64,000 bases of DNA from Xenopus tropicalis (Eukaryota > Chordata > Amphibia > Anura > Pipidae): positions 84,914,904 through 84,978,903 of the forward strand of contig NC_030678.2 of assembly GCF_000004195.4 (NCBI RefSeq), written 5' to 3'. Positions within the stretch are counted from its first letter, which is position 1; each line of letters opens with the position of its first letter. The notes below the pieces were generated by a model. That model saw only the letters and a list, made by a program, of their open reading frames with translations. It searched no databases and had not been told where the DNA came from. Of this stretch, positions 36,989 to 47,849 are shown one piece after another. The translations under genes were made by a program, and so were the position numbers.

Positions 36989-38272
36989 TACCGTATATAC
37001 TCGAGTATAAGCCGATCCGAATATAAGCCGAGGTACCTAATTTTACCTAAGAAAACTGGAAAAACCTATTGACTCGAGTATAAGCCTAGGGTGTCACCAG
37101 TAGGGCTGGTGCGAGTGAGCCAGCACACAAAGTGTGCTCACACTTTGGTTTAATTGAGTATCCCAAAAAGATTTATTTATTATAGCCAAAACCAAATGCA
37201 CAGTTTCATTTAGAAAGTCATTTTCTCAGTTATGATTTTGTATAAACAGCAGCTCAAGGTCATGGGATTCCAAAGTCTATATTGATTACCAAGAAAAGCA
37301 CATTTAAGATTAGCAGAAATAGTACAGGAGTTGGTGCAGCCATTGGTAATCTGTGATGTTCTACCAATACCTAAGGTAATAAAAACAGCAATGACAATAG
37401 CCCTTTCCAGTTTGATACTATAAATGCATGGATTACAAGTGTCGGTGAAACAAAATAATTTTTTATTAACCAGAAACCATCAATCTAAAATTCAAAGATA
37501 AAGTTTCCCCTGACTCCTACATAGCAAAATCGTTTAGGATTAATTGCATACCCTTTAGGCTCTGTAAATTGTTCTAAAAATTACAAGAGTTATTTATGAT
37601 GTGGTGGCAGCCATGAAGTAAAATCCACCTCAGTTCTAGGACCAGTCTTTGAAGGAAGTATAAAATAGTCAGACTAATACAGACCAGTGTCTTTTACCAC
37701 ACAATCCCCCAAGTTTGTAAATGTTCGGTCTTGCAGTTCAGTTTGGATTTACTGCAGACCATTACTGGCGCCCCCCGACAGACTTGTGTCCTTGCGTACC
37801 TGCGCCCGCGCTCTCCCTATGCCAGCTTCCCAGAACGCCATCCTAACTGTTTGCTCTTCTCCTGTGCGCTCTGCTCTTCTCCTGTGTACGCTTCTGATCT
37901 GCTTGGCGCCGCAGTCGCGCCAGTGACGTCACGCGCCCCCTTCAGTTACTCATGGCCTGATCTTAGACCTTGTAAGATCAGGCCATGAGTAACTGAAGGG
38001 GGCGCGTGACGTCACTGGCGCGACTGCGGCGCCAAGCAGATCACAAGCGTACACAGGAGAAGAGCAGAGCGCACAGGAGAAGAGCAAACAGTTAGGATGG
38101 CGTTCTGGGAAGCTGGCATAGGGAGAGCGCGGGCGCAGGTACGCAAGGACACAAGTCTGTCGGGGGGCACATCGGGCACATCATGCCATATACTCGAGTA
38201 TAAGCCGAGGGCTACTTTTTGAGCACATTTTTAGTGCTCAAAAACTCGGCTTATATTCGAGTATATACGGTA
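36989..38272 (+). mobile_element. CCGTATATACTCGAG-family element, complete, TA-flanked
   Basis: The element is 36991-38270. It starts CCGTATATACTCGAGTATAA and ends TTCGAGTATATACGG, with TA on both sides (36989-36990, 38271-38272). Subterminal blocks repeat the CTCGAGTATAAGCC motif in both orientations. The centre (37770-38168) is a very long hairpin described separately. The TA target suggests a Tc1/mariner-type mobiliser, which is an inference. It encodes no protein. Confidence 0.85.
37770..38168. repeat. Near-perfect hairpin: 196-bp arms, 7-base loop
   Basis: 37770-37965 and 37973-38168 are inverted copies with a single mismatch noticed (CGCTTCTGATC against CGCTTGTGATC). The loop is GACCTTG. 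The arms are GC-rich and contain TGACGTCA, a CRE-like palindrome, once per arm. It lies inside the TA-flanked element. Confidence 0.92.
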
Positions 38273-38833
38273 ACATGTTAACATTTTTAGCTACCAGGGT
38301 TTTAGCTAAACAGGGTTCAGTTAAGGCACATTTATCATACTAAAACTATTTTTAAAAAAATGTTCCTGCCTTCTTTTACAAGAACAGTCAAATGCTCAAA
38401 CAAAAGAAAACCTTACCAAAAAAATGACTGAAGCATGTTTTTCCTTCTGCAGTTTAGTATGCCCATATTTACAAAACAGGATATTTTCATAACCCCTATC
38501 CTACGTCTATGAAGATTTTCATTCATCCAGGTCATGGTATATCTAGTATAAATAACTTTAAAGCAACTGGACTTGTTTGGTAATCATTGAAGACGTTTCA
38601 CTACTCATCCGAGCAGCTTCTTCAGTTCAACTGACTGGTATGGGAAGTCCTCAGCATATATACTCTTCCACTAATCCAATCACAATGGCACTTTGTAACT
38701 CTTCAGAAAGGTGACATCTGAAACTCACAGAGGTGTGAATGCTGTGGAGTTACTTTGAAAGGATTAACAAAGTATCATGCAACTCTTCAAACAGGTGTTA
38801 CTTTTTGGAGTTGCATGAATGGATGTGTGAAGA

Positions 38834-39637
38834 GTTCTGAAACTGCCGGGGTACAGATGTTAGAACAGCATTGTATGTAGCAGACAGATGGTGTCGAAGT
38901 CCCCCGCCTCTGTTAAGGGATGGTTTCTCCACTTTGACATGAATGGCCTCTTTTACACCTCTTTCAAACCAGCGGTCTTCTTTGTCCAAAATTTGGACGT
39001 TGCTGTTTTCAAAGGAGTGTCCCTTGTCTTTTAGGTGTAGAAATACAACAGAGTCCTGGCCTGTAGTGTTCTCCCTCCTATGCTGAGCCATTCGCTTGGA
39101 GAGCAGTTGCTTTGTCTCACCAATGTAAAGGTCGGTTCACTCCTCGCTACACTGGACTGCGTATACAACATTGCTTTGTTTTTCCTTTGGTGTTGGATCC
39201 TTTGGGTGTACAAGTTTTTGTCTCAGTGTGTTGCTAGGTTTGAAAAACACAGGGATGTGGTGTTTGTTGAAAATTCTCCTGAGTTTCTCCGACACTCCTG
39301 CTACATATGGGATGACTATATTGCGCCTTCTCTCTGCCTCAGGACGGTTATTCCTTTTTGGTGTTCCTGTTGGGCTTAGTTGCTCTTGTTTTGACAAATG
39401 CCCAGTCTGGGTAGCCACAAGCTTTCAGTGCTCCTCTGAGATGTTTACATTCCTTGTCCTTGGACTCTGTATCAGTTGTCACACTTTCCGCCCTGTGGTG
39501 TAGAGTTCTAATGACACCCAGTTTGTGTTCCAGCGGATGGTGGGAATCGAACAACAGATATTGATCCGTGTGAGTGGGTTTCCTGTATACTTCTGTTTTC
39601 AAGATACCCCCCTCTTGGATGGATATCAAACAGTCCA
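38834..39637 (-). pseudogene. Inverted partial Penelope-like copy (RT end + GIY-YIG)
   Basis: Read leftwards it duplicates the C-terminal end of the RT and the GIY-YIG domain of the 39638-41532 copy. The frame is broken where the partner has a cysteine: TGA replaces TGC just after VQCSEE (about 39134-39136). Downstream residues differ slightly (HRREN for HRRAN, DSVVF for DSAVF). It has the same RT/GIY-YIG frame shift as the partner. It cannot encode a working enzyme. Confidence 0.85.
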
Positions 39638-41532
39638 GTGGTTGAGCTCATCACAGCCACAGAATCTGCCATCAATAACAACCATATAAAGGTGGAGGAA
39701 GCAGAACAACTTAGACTAAAAGTGTCAGCTGCATTGTCAAGTGCCAGAGCACCCCCCTCTAACCTTACTAAACAAGAAAGGAGAGCTCTCACATCCCTTA
39801 GTAAGGACCCGAACATCACCATCCTGCCAGCAGATAAAGGGCGATGCACAGTGGTGCTAAACACAACTGACTATCACTGCAAAATGACCTCACTTCTCAT
39901 TGATAGCAATACATATGAACCTTTAAGGAGAGACCCAAGCAGCAGTTACAAGAAAAAGGTGATAGATTGCCTACAACAACTTGAAAAGGAGGAAGCCATT
40001 GATCGGAGCTTTATACCACCGCCTGTATCCCAGAGAAGCTACACCATGCTTATATGGACTCCCCAAGATACATAAAGATGGAGCACCACTCAGGCCTATT
40101 GTCAGCAGCATCAATTCAGTGACTTACAGCATTGCAAAATACTTGGCCAACATCTTAGCTCCATTGGTAGGTAAAACAGTGCATCATATCCAAAATGCCA
40201 AAGAGTTTGTCACCAAGATTCAAGGAGTTAAACTAGAGGCAGAAGAAACTATGGTATCATATTATGTCACTTCACTATACACATGTATACCTACCGCAGA
40301 GGCTACTGAGACTGTAAGAAATCGACTGCAGAAAGATAACACCCTCAGCAGCAGAATGAAACTCAGTCCCAACCAAGTATGTTTATTGTTAGATTTGTGC
40401 CTTAACACCACATACTTCAGATACAAGGACCAATTTTACAGGCAAAAACATGGCTGTGCAATGGGTTCACCAGTTTCTCCCATTGTAGCAAACTTGTATA
40501 TGGAGGAAGTGGAAAGGAAGGCCCTACTCACATTCAATGGAACTACACCAAGTCACTGGTTCAGGTATGTAGATGACACGTGGGTTAAAATCAGATCCAA
40601 CGAAGTGGCGGCCTTTTCAGAACACATTAACTCAGTGGACAACAATATCAAGTTCACAAGGGAGGATGTCCATGAGAACAAACTTGCTTTTTTGGACTGT
40701 TTGATATCCATCCAAGAGGGGGGTATCTTGAAAACAGAAGTATACAGGAAACCCACTCACACGGATCAATATCTGTTGTTCGATTCCCACCATCCGCTGG
40801 AACACAAACTGGGTGTCATTAGAACTCTACACCACAGGGCGGAAAGTGTGACAACTGATACAGAGTCCAAGGACAAGGAATGTAAACATCTCAGAGGAGC
40901 ACTGAAAGCTTGTGGCTACCCAGACTGGGCATTTGTCAAAACAAGAGCAACTAAGCCCAACAGGAACACCAAAAAGGAATAACCGTCCTGAGGCAGAGAG
41001 AAGGCGCAATATAGTCATCCCATATGTAGCAGGAGTGTCGGAGAAACTCAGGAGAATTTTCAACAAACACCACATCCCTGTGTTTTTCAAACCTAGCAAC
41101 ACACTGAGACAAAAACTTGTACACCCAAAGGATCCAACACCAAAGGAAAAACAAAGCAATGTTGTATACGCAGTCCAGTGTAGCGAGGAGTGCACCGACC
41201 TTTACATTGGTGAGACAAAGCAACTGCTCTCCAAGCGAATGGCTCAGCATAGGAGGGCGAACACTACAGGCCAGGACTCTGCTGTATTTCTACACCTAAA
41301 AGACAAGGGACACTCCTTTGAAAACAGCAACGTCCAAATTTTGGACAAAGAAGACCGCTGGTTTGAAAGAGGTGTAAAAGAGGCCATTCATGTCAAAGTG
41401 GAGAAACCATCCCTTAACAGAGGCGGGGGACTTCGACACCATCTGTCTGCTACATACAATGCTGTTCTAACATCTGTACCCCGGCAGTTTCAGAACTCTT
41501 CACACATCCATTCATGCAACTCCAAAAAGTAA
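39638..41532 (+). pseudogene. Penelope-like reverse transcriptase / GIY-YIG endonuclease, inactivated
   Basis: A normal Penelope-like protein joins an RT to a C-terminal GIY-YIG nuclease that nicks the target. Three frames are seen. 39638-40075 is the N-terminal region (LSKDPNITILPADKGR). 39981-40982 is RT: LPKIHKDGAPLRPIVSS, then GCAMGSPVSPIVANLYME and FRYVDDTWV (YVDD at residues 196-199 of that frame, 40566-40577). 40912-41532 is GIY-YIG: NVVYAVQC, LYIGETK (residues 97-103), and GVKEAIHV with the usual conserved Glu. Frameshifts lie near 40030-40075 and at the A-run near 40970. In motif A the expected catalytic Asp is Tyr (MVSYYVTSLY, Y95, codon 40263-40265). Both defects would abolish activity. 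Confidence 0.9.
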
Positions 41533-41805
41533 CACCTGTTTGAAGAGTTGCATGATACTTTGGTAATCCTTTCAAAGTAACTCCACAGCATTCACACCTC
41601 TGTGAGTTTCAGATGTCACCTTTCTGAAGAGTTACAAAGTGCCATTGTGATTGGATTAGTGGAAGAGTATATATGCTGAGGACTTCCCATACCAGTCAGT
41701 TGAACTGAAGAAGCTGCTCGGATGAGTCGTGAAACGTCTTCAATGATTACCAAACAAGTCCAGTTGCTTTAAATTTATTTATACTAGATAACCCCTATCC
41801 TACGT

Positions 41806-42274
41806 TTTATTTATTTGGATAATACAGAAATACATTCATTTTGCACCACACCCCTAAGGGGTTTGCTTCATCCACAACAACATTTTTTGATATGCCAGAA
41901 ATCTGGAGATTCCATGCATTTCCTGGACAAATCATAAACTTAAATCAGAAGTGGAACTGTTAAAAATCAAACAGCAGTCTAAACTGATACAGTTTTTGTT
42001 TTATACTGGGAATCTGCCATAAATGATTATGACAAAACCATAGGTCATTAAAAAAAGTATTGATTCCTTTCCTGGAATCTTTATTGTACCCATTCCCTAT
42101 ACAAGGCACATTCTACTGTTTGAATTTGGCAGTTATATATAAAAGACAAAGTTTATTGGCAATTCTTTATAAAACAACAATGAATTCAAGAGAAACATTT
42201 TCTTTCCCTCATTTGCTTAGGCTTCACAAGTGGGGATTTTTTTTACAGCAAATTTGAGGGTTTTGTTGTATATA
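41806..42274. other. No recognised feature
   Basis: AT-rich, nothing supportable. Confidence 0.5.
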
Positions 42275-42575
42275 TACAGTGGCAATACATAAGCTTCGAA
42301 TTACGGAAAGCCCGTCTCCCATAGACTCCATTGTAATCAAATAATTTAGAATTTTAAAACGGATTTCCTTTTTCTCTGTAGTAATAAAACAGTACCTTGT
42401 AATTGATCCCAAATAAGATTTAAATAATCCTTATTGGATTCAAAACAATCCTATTAGGTTTAATTAATGTTTTATTGATTTTTTAGTAGACTTAAGGTAT
42501 GGAGATCCAAATTACGGAAAGACTCCTTATCTGGAATACCCTTGGTCCTGAGCGTTCTGGATAACGGGTCCTATA
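42275..42575 (+). mobile_element. MITE, family B, copy 3 (left end lost)
   Basis: From AATTACGGAAAGCCCGTCTCC onward it matches the 2538 copy through CTGTAGTAATAAAACAGTACC, TTAAGGTATGGAGATCC and GCGTTCTGGATAACGGGTCC. The left ~40 bp are replaced by unrelated sequence. Confidence 0.8.
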
Positions 42576-42624
42576 CACACACATTATATATATATATATT
42601 ATATACACACACACACATACACCT
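42576..42624. repeat. (TA)n/(CA)n microsatellite
   Basis: ATATATATAT followed by ACACACACACA. Confidence 0.9.
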
Positions 42625-42644
42625 TTTTTCTGACTTCTGCATAA

Positions 42645-42856
42645 GGAATTTCAATCCTTAATTCCCGTGCCAAGAGTCTGCGCAGTTCTGTCCTCTCTCA
42701 CCTCTCCTGCACCCCTCCCACAATAGAAAGCTTCTAGGGCTCTTTACTTAGGTATGGCAATGCTTTCTGCAGAATAAATATAATGTTCTAGGTGGCACTA
42801 ATGTGGCGAATCTATTGGCAGTAAAATGCCAAAATTACTTTCCTTCTCCTTTAAAC
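42645..42856 (-). mobile_element. T2-type MITE fragment, right terminus intact
   Basis: It ends TTACTTTCCTTCTCCTTTAA at 42856. Its reverse complement (GCCACATTAGTGCCACCTAGAACA, TTCTGCAGAAAG, TAGAAGCTTTC) matches 45395-45490, a second copy in opposite orientation. Confidence 0.7.
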
Positions 42857-42871
42857 AGCTAATTTTACAGT

Positions 42872-43015
42872 TTAAAGGGGTTGTTCACCTGTTCAGAATA
42901 ATATTCTAAGACAATTTCCAATATTTCAAAATAAGTAATATTTTTCCCCACAAAGCAAGTAACATCAAAAGTAAAATGCAAACCTAAAGGAATACGTGTG
43001 TGTAAATAAAAAATT
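42872..43015 (+). mobile_element. TTAA-type element, left end fragment
   Basis: TTTAAAGGGGTTGTTCACCTG is a typical Xenopus TTAA-element start. It is cut off by the Penelope fragment near 43020. Confidence 0.5.
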
Positions 43016-43027
43016 CAGTATACTTCT

Positions 43028-43322
43028 TGATTATGGAGAAGGGTAAGGGTATCTCCTCCTGCCAGTTTTTACCTGTTCTATCGTTTGTACTGAAAAGGAC
43101 TTATCACTGTTATTGCACTCTGCAAAATGTCTAGTGACATTGCTCTTAAATGCATACTTAGTATTACAAATTTGGCTAATGTGTTCTCTTACTCTGTCTT
43201 TCAGGGATCGCATTGTGCACCCCACATATTGTTTTTTGCATTTTTGGCAAGTCACCAAATATATTACTGCTGTACTATTGCAATTAATAACTACCTATTT
43301 TATAACTTTTATTCGTAATTGA
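43028..43322 (-). pseudogene. Penelope-like GIY-YIG domain fragment (second lineage)
   Basis: Read leftwards, the frame gives YLVTCQKCKKQYVGCT followed by MRSLKDRVREH, KSNVTRHFAECN and VQTIEQVKTGRR. This is the N-terminal half of a Penelope-type GIY-YIG nuclease: the Y-V-G element, the following Arg/His helix and the H-F-x-E/N-x-H-like segment. It is clearly diverged from the 38.5-41.8 kb element (QYVGC against LYIGE). No RT is adjacent; the sequence immediately right is a tandem array. Confidence 0.75.
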
Positions 43323-43352
43323 ATATCGAAATTCTTTTGAAACTTCAAGTAT

Positions 43353-44700
43353 GTGGCATGTAGGGGCCCCAATGTGAACATACCCCCATATGATCTATCA
43401 TTTCTGTCATTTCAGCTCCTGCAAAATCAACACATTTACATCATTATATGTGGGATAAAGCTAGTAAAAAGTACACTCACCCCAGAAAGTCATATATTTT
43501 TGGAAAGTACACATTCCCCTGAATCTAAAATGGGTGCCCATGTCTATCTACTCCAAAGTACCAAGCCGCAAAGCATTTCTCAAGTTAGCAATTTTGATGA
43601 CATTTCAAAAATCCGCTCAAAGTTTCCACTTTGCAGCATCTTATCTCCCACATAACATTAGGTACCAAGATAAAACACCCTGAATTTGAATGCCAACAGT
43701 TTGATGCCCAATATGTATAGGTTTACCTAAATATGTGGCATGTAGGGGGGCCCCAATGGGAACATACCCCCATATGATGTGTCATTTAAAAAAAATCAAC
43801 ACATTTACATCCTTTATGTGGGATAATGCTACAAAAAAGTACGCTCACCCCAGAAAGCCATATATTTTTGGAAAGTACATTTTCCCCCGAATCTAAAATG
43901 GGTACCCATGTCTTTCTACTCCAAAGTACCAAGCCGCAAAGCTTTCCTAAGTTTGCCTATTTTTATATTTCAGAAAATCGCCTAAAAATGTTGAAGTTTG
44001 CCGCATTTATCTCACACAATTTCTTGAGTACAAAGGCAAATCACCCCAAATAGGAACTCCTAAGGTCTACTGAACAGTTTGTGGTCTGTGGTATGTACTG
44101 ACCCCAAAATGAAAATAGCGCATATGGATTTCTCGCCTGCATACCCAGCTTTTGCATACAGAGCCCCCTGTCAGTTTATTATGTGCTGTAACACCCCCAA
44201 ACTATACAGAAAAATCCAGAAAACCATATAGTTTTGGAAAGTACACATTCTGACAAAACCAACATGGGTAAAGAGTCCTTTCTACACCAAAGTACCAATC
44301 TGCAAAGCTTTCCTAAAGTTAGTGGTTTTTATGACATTTCAGAAAATCGCCTAAAAATGTTGAAGTTTGCCGCATTTATCTCACACAATTTCTTGCGTGC
44401 AAAGGCAAATCACCCCAAATAGGAGCACCTAAGGTCTACTGAACAGTTTGATGCCCAATATACATAGATATACCAAAGTCTGTGGCATGTACTGACCCCA
44501 AAATGAAAATCGCGCATAAGGATTTCTCGCCTGCAAACCCAGCTTTTGCACACAAAGCCCCCTGTCAGCGTATTATGTGCAGTAGCACCCCCTAACTATA
44601 CAGAGACCTCCAGAAAACCATATATTTTTGGAAAGTACACATTCTGATGAATTCAAAATAGGTAAAGTTATTTTCGTACACCAAAGTTACACCTGGCAAA
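43353..44700. repeat. Four-unit tandem array, ~370-bp period
   Basis: The marker ATATATTTTTGGAAAGTACA recurs at about 43489, 43857, 44224 (one mismatch) and 44620. The marker GTGGCATGTA recurs at about 43353, 43735, 44088 (variant) and 44482. Spacing is 353-396 bp. Each unit also holds CCAAAGTACCAA and CTCACACAATTTCTT. Units 2-4 are more alike than unit 1. No coding capacity. The units look like the internal repeats of a large DNA transposon, but the parent is unidentified. Confidence 0.85.
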
Positions 44701-45394
44701 GCTATGCTAAAAACATATCAGGAACACTACAGGGATAAAAATGCAATAAAACCACAAAAATTGTGGAAATCAGCGAAACAACAAAATAAGTCACACAACA
44801 GTGTAATTAGTGGTCAGAATATCTGATCCAATAGTCACGCTGTCAAAATAAACCATTTTTAAGGAAAATAAACTAAAAACAAGCAGTAAAATGGAAAAAA
44901 AAAATAAATACAAAAAAAAGTTTGTGTAACACGTGTGTACATATGTAAAAGTAGTGTGACAGTATGTAAGTGTGTATGAGTGTATATTAGTGGTGTGCAA
45001 AATGGGAAAAAAAAAAAGTGCTAAATTGTGTGCTGTATGTAGGTATAAATGTGTGTAAGTGTGTAAATACAACAAATAAAAACACACTTACCTGTCCAGA
45101 AGATCCAGATCGCATGGCTGGCCCTCCTGCTGCAGTCCCGGTGAGTGGGGGGAGTGGAAGCAGGACATGGCAGCAAGCAGCAGACGCGATCGCGTCTGCT
45201 GCTTGGGGGGGGGCCCTGCGACGATCGAGTCGCAAGGCCGACATGACAGCCCCCCTGGCTCGTTGCCCAGGGGGCTGTCATCAGTAAAAACTCTCTGCAG
45301 AAGCGGCGCATCACATCACTGTCAATCTTTGCCAGACAGGCAATTATGTCCTGGAAGGAGTCAGCATATTGGTGTAAGTCAAAATAGATTTGCC
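44701..45394. other. GC-rich tail of the tandem array with two perfect palindromes
   Basis: 45175-45204 is a perfect 30-bp palindrome centred on GACGCGATCGCGTC. 45246-45280 forms a hairpin GACAGCCCCCCTGG / CCAGGGGGCTGTC. Around 44880-45060 the strand is A-rich with GTGTGTAAGTGTGT. A minus-strand frame (45021-45407) matches no protein family that I recognise, so I do not call it. Confidence 0.5.
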
Positions 45395-45660
45395 ACATTA
45401 GTGCCACCTAGAACAATATATTAATTCTGCAGAAACCATTAAGATACCTGAATAAACAGCTTTAGAAGCTTTCTCCGTTTGCTTAAGATAACAGCTGCCA
45501 TTTTAGGTAGCTTCCTTCCTGCAGTCTCTAGCTGTTATAGCTGAGATCACACATTCCTAAGGGAGGGAGGGAGTAGCAGGAGAGGGGAGAAAAAATTTTA
45601 AAAACATTTTTCCAGTGCACTGACTATTGCAGAAAATCTAGCACCCACTTATTTAGGCAC
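45395..45660 (+). mobile_element. T2-type MITE fragment, inverted partner of 42645-42856
   Basis: It shares CACATTAGTGCCACCTAGAACA, TTCTGCAGAAA and AGAAGCTTTCT with that copy in reverse orientation. Both termini are missing or unrecognisable. Confidence 0.6.
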
Positions 45661-47849
45661 ACTTCCTACTACAGGTTCCAAAATAAACATCCTGTAGAAA
45701 TAACAAACAAATGTAAGAGTAATAAAACGATTAAAAATCAGCTAAAAAGGGCATTCTTAGGCCAGGAACAGGAGAAGTAAATATAGTGTAAAAAGTAGCC
45801 AGAAAGTTATACCAGCTAGCATGCCAACCCCGTGAAGGCTGCAAAAGTATACCTGTTGCTTGGAAAACACAAAGCTCTCTGTTAACTGCAGGCTATGGCC
45901 ATTGCTCATAACCCATAGGGCTACAGCCACTTGAGCTAGCTATATATTTAAAAGACAGGCTCATTTGTCAAGATCATTAAAATATGCCCACTTTGAGGTG
46001 GGCAATATCAGGCTGATCAGATTGTCTGGCCCTCGCGCCAAATGCTTGGATCACAACGACAGTAAGGTATGCAGGTTTTCTCGAGGCCTGCATAATTGGA
46101 CAGATTCTGTCCTTGCCCCAATGTTTTTTTGAAACTTCTGCTCAATATGTTGCTGATTTTCTGCAAGATATGGGTCTGGCAGGCCCACCAGAGCTCCCTA
46201 TAAACAAAAGGGCGGAGTCTTCCACTTATATTGGCCTGTGTATGGCTACATTTAGATTGTACAGGGACTTCTATCCTAGTGTCTCTTAATGCACTTGATC
46301 TCTGTAAAGTTATAATTACAATGTTTGCCATTCCAGTTCATACTGTTTTTATTGTACAGAGCTGCATATCCTTGTAGTTCTTTATAAAGTAAGTTATACA
46401 CAAAGAAGCACATCTAAATCGCTGCAATTCTAGGTAGTGTAGCTAATGTCTTTGTCTACCGGGAAATAACAGAGGCTTCTAGCACTTTACAAACTGATAC
46501 TTATGCACAGTTTTCAGTCCTGTATATGCCTCTGTACCAACACAAACATTCCAAGTAAATGTGTTGCATATTACAACAGAACTGGGGAAAGCAAAACACA
46601 TCATGTTAGATGTTTAGATGACCAGATTGACATCAACACCTTCATTTGTGCAGTTTCCAGCTGTGCAGACAAATTAGGCAACATGTGTTCCCTCAGCAAC
46701 AGCCAACGCAGGAAAGTTGTACAACTCCCATTGTCTCTAAGAGAATAAGGGAATATTGGTCTACGAGCTGTAACCCAAGGGTGGGAACCCAAGCGTGCGG
46801 CAAGACACTATTATATAAATTAGAAAAAAAAATGTCAAATTGCCCACTATCATCTCCAACATCTTTACTGTGGCTTTTAACACTACACACTTTCGTCTCG
46901 CAACTATCCAGCCATTAGATAGACCAAGGCCTACGTTACGGGTTCAGAGCTAAAGTCTCCCCCCCTCCTTGCCTCTACACTATGAACGCTACATAAACAT
47001 CCAAATTCCCGCATCCATCTTGGCTGCCTCAATCTTACCACACGCAGTACAGGGCCCAGTTACCCACAAGCCATTGATTTCAGTCATGTGACTAAGGGGG
47101 GCGTTGTGATTGATTAGTTGCGCGCTTGAAAATGTATGCACGCATTTATCGGTGGCGTACTTTATATAGTTGACACAGCGCGTTTTACCAATTTATAATG
47201 AACGAGAGTACAAGAAGATAACGGGAGAGCAGACATTGAATAACAATCTGTGGATTACTGGCAAATGCCAGAGGGCTCCTGTAAAGTGCCACAGAATGTC
47301 ACTAATTAATAGGCTGGGGGCGAAGTTGTAGGTTGTTAGGCCGATAGGCCTCTATGTACTTGAATCTCAGGCCTGGGGAGAGTAAAGTGGAAAGGGTGAG
47401 AAAAAAAACCAAATCAGGGCGGGCAGTGTAGGTGGTATGGTACAGGCAGGAAGTAGAATGTTGCTCATGGTACCCCTGTTCCTTTGGCCCTCGCCTGGTT
47501 GTGTTGCATGGTAGTTATGACACTAATGGTTAGAGCAGAAGGTTCAAACGAGTAAAGTAAGAAATGGGTAGAACAAAAGGAAAACAGCAGAGGTAAAGGA
47601 GAGGAAAAACTAGAATAATAAGTTTAATGGGCATGTGATAGGAAAAAATGTGGAAGATGGAGAGAACTGCAAAAGGGGCCAGGAAGGAAAGAGAAGAAAT
47701 ACACTTCCACAGTTAAGAACTGGCAAGAGAAGAAAGACAGAAATAAAAATACATTTGGCAGATGGAAAGTAAGTAATTATTAAAAAAATTAGCAGCTTGA
47801 GAAACTACTATACTTTACATAAATAAGCTGAGTCAGCCATTTAGTTTGA
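45661..47849. other. No recognised gene; short CpG-containing stretch
   Basis: 46940-47230 is richer in CpG and has GATTGATTAG, TTTATATAG and ACACAGCGCG in a promoter-like order, but I see no coding exon beside it. The frame at 46017-46331 resembles no known protein. Confidence 0.4.

Larger units (their letters stand above)
38489..41805 (+). mobile_element. Penelope-like retroelement, head-to-head structure, 18-bp target duplication
   Basis: ATAACCCCTATCCTACGT occurs at 38489-38506 and 41788-41805, so the whole structure integrated as one event. Inside, 38540-39637 and 40693-41790 are inverted copies of exactly equal length (1,098 bp), separated by 1,055 bp. The left arm is a 5'-truncated copy read leftwards and ends with a 33-bp tail (CATCCAGGTCATGG region, 38507-38539) that the right copy lacks. 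The right copy runs from about 39638 and carries reverse transcriptase and GIY-YIG endonuclease. Truncated inverted companions at the 5' side are known for Penelope-like elements. Confidence 0.9.

Noticed and set aside
45021..45407. Minus-strand frame of 128 codons (MALMWQIYFDLHQ...)
   Set aside because: It overlaps T2-type MITE sequence at its start and palindromic GC-rich repeat later. I recognise no family.
46017..46331. Minus-strand frame of 104 codons
   Set aside because: It has no recognisable motif, no splice context and no repeat family match that I can name.
47100..47230. Possible 5' exon of a host gene
   Set aside because: Only promoter-like words are seen; there is no coding sequence or convincing donor site, so it is listed as a weak finding only.
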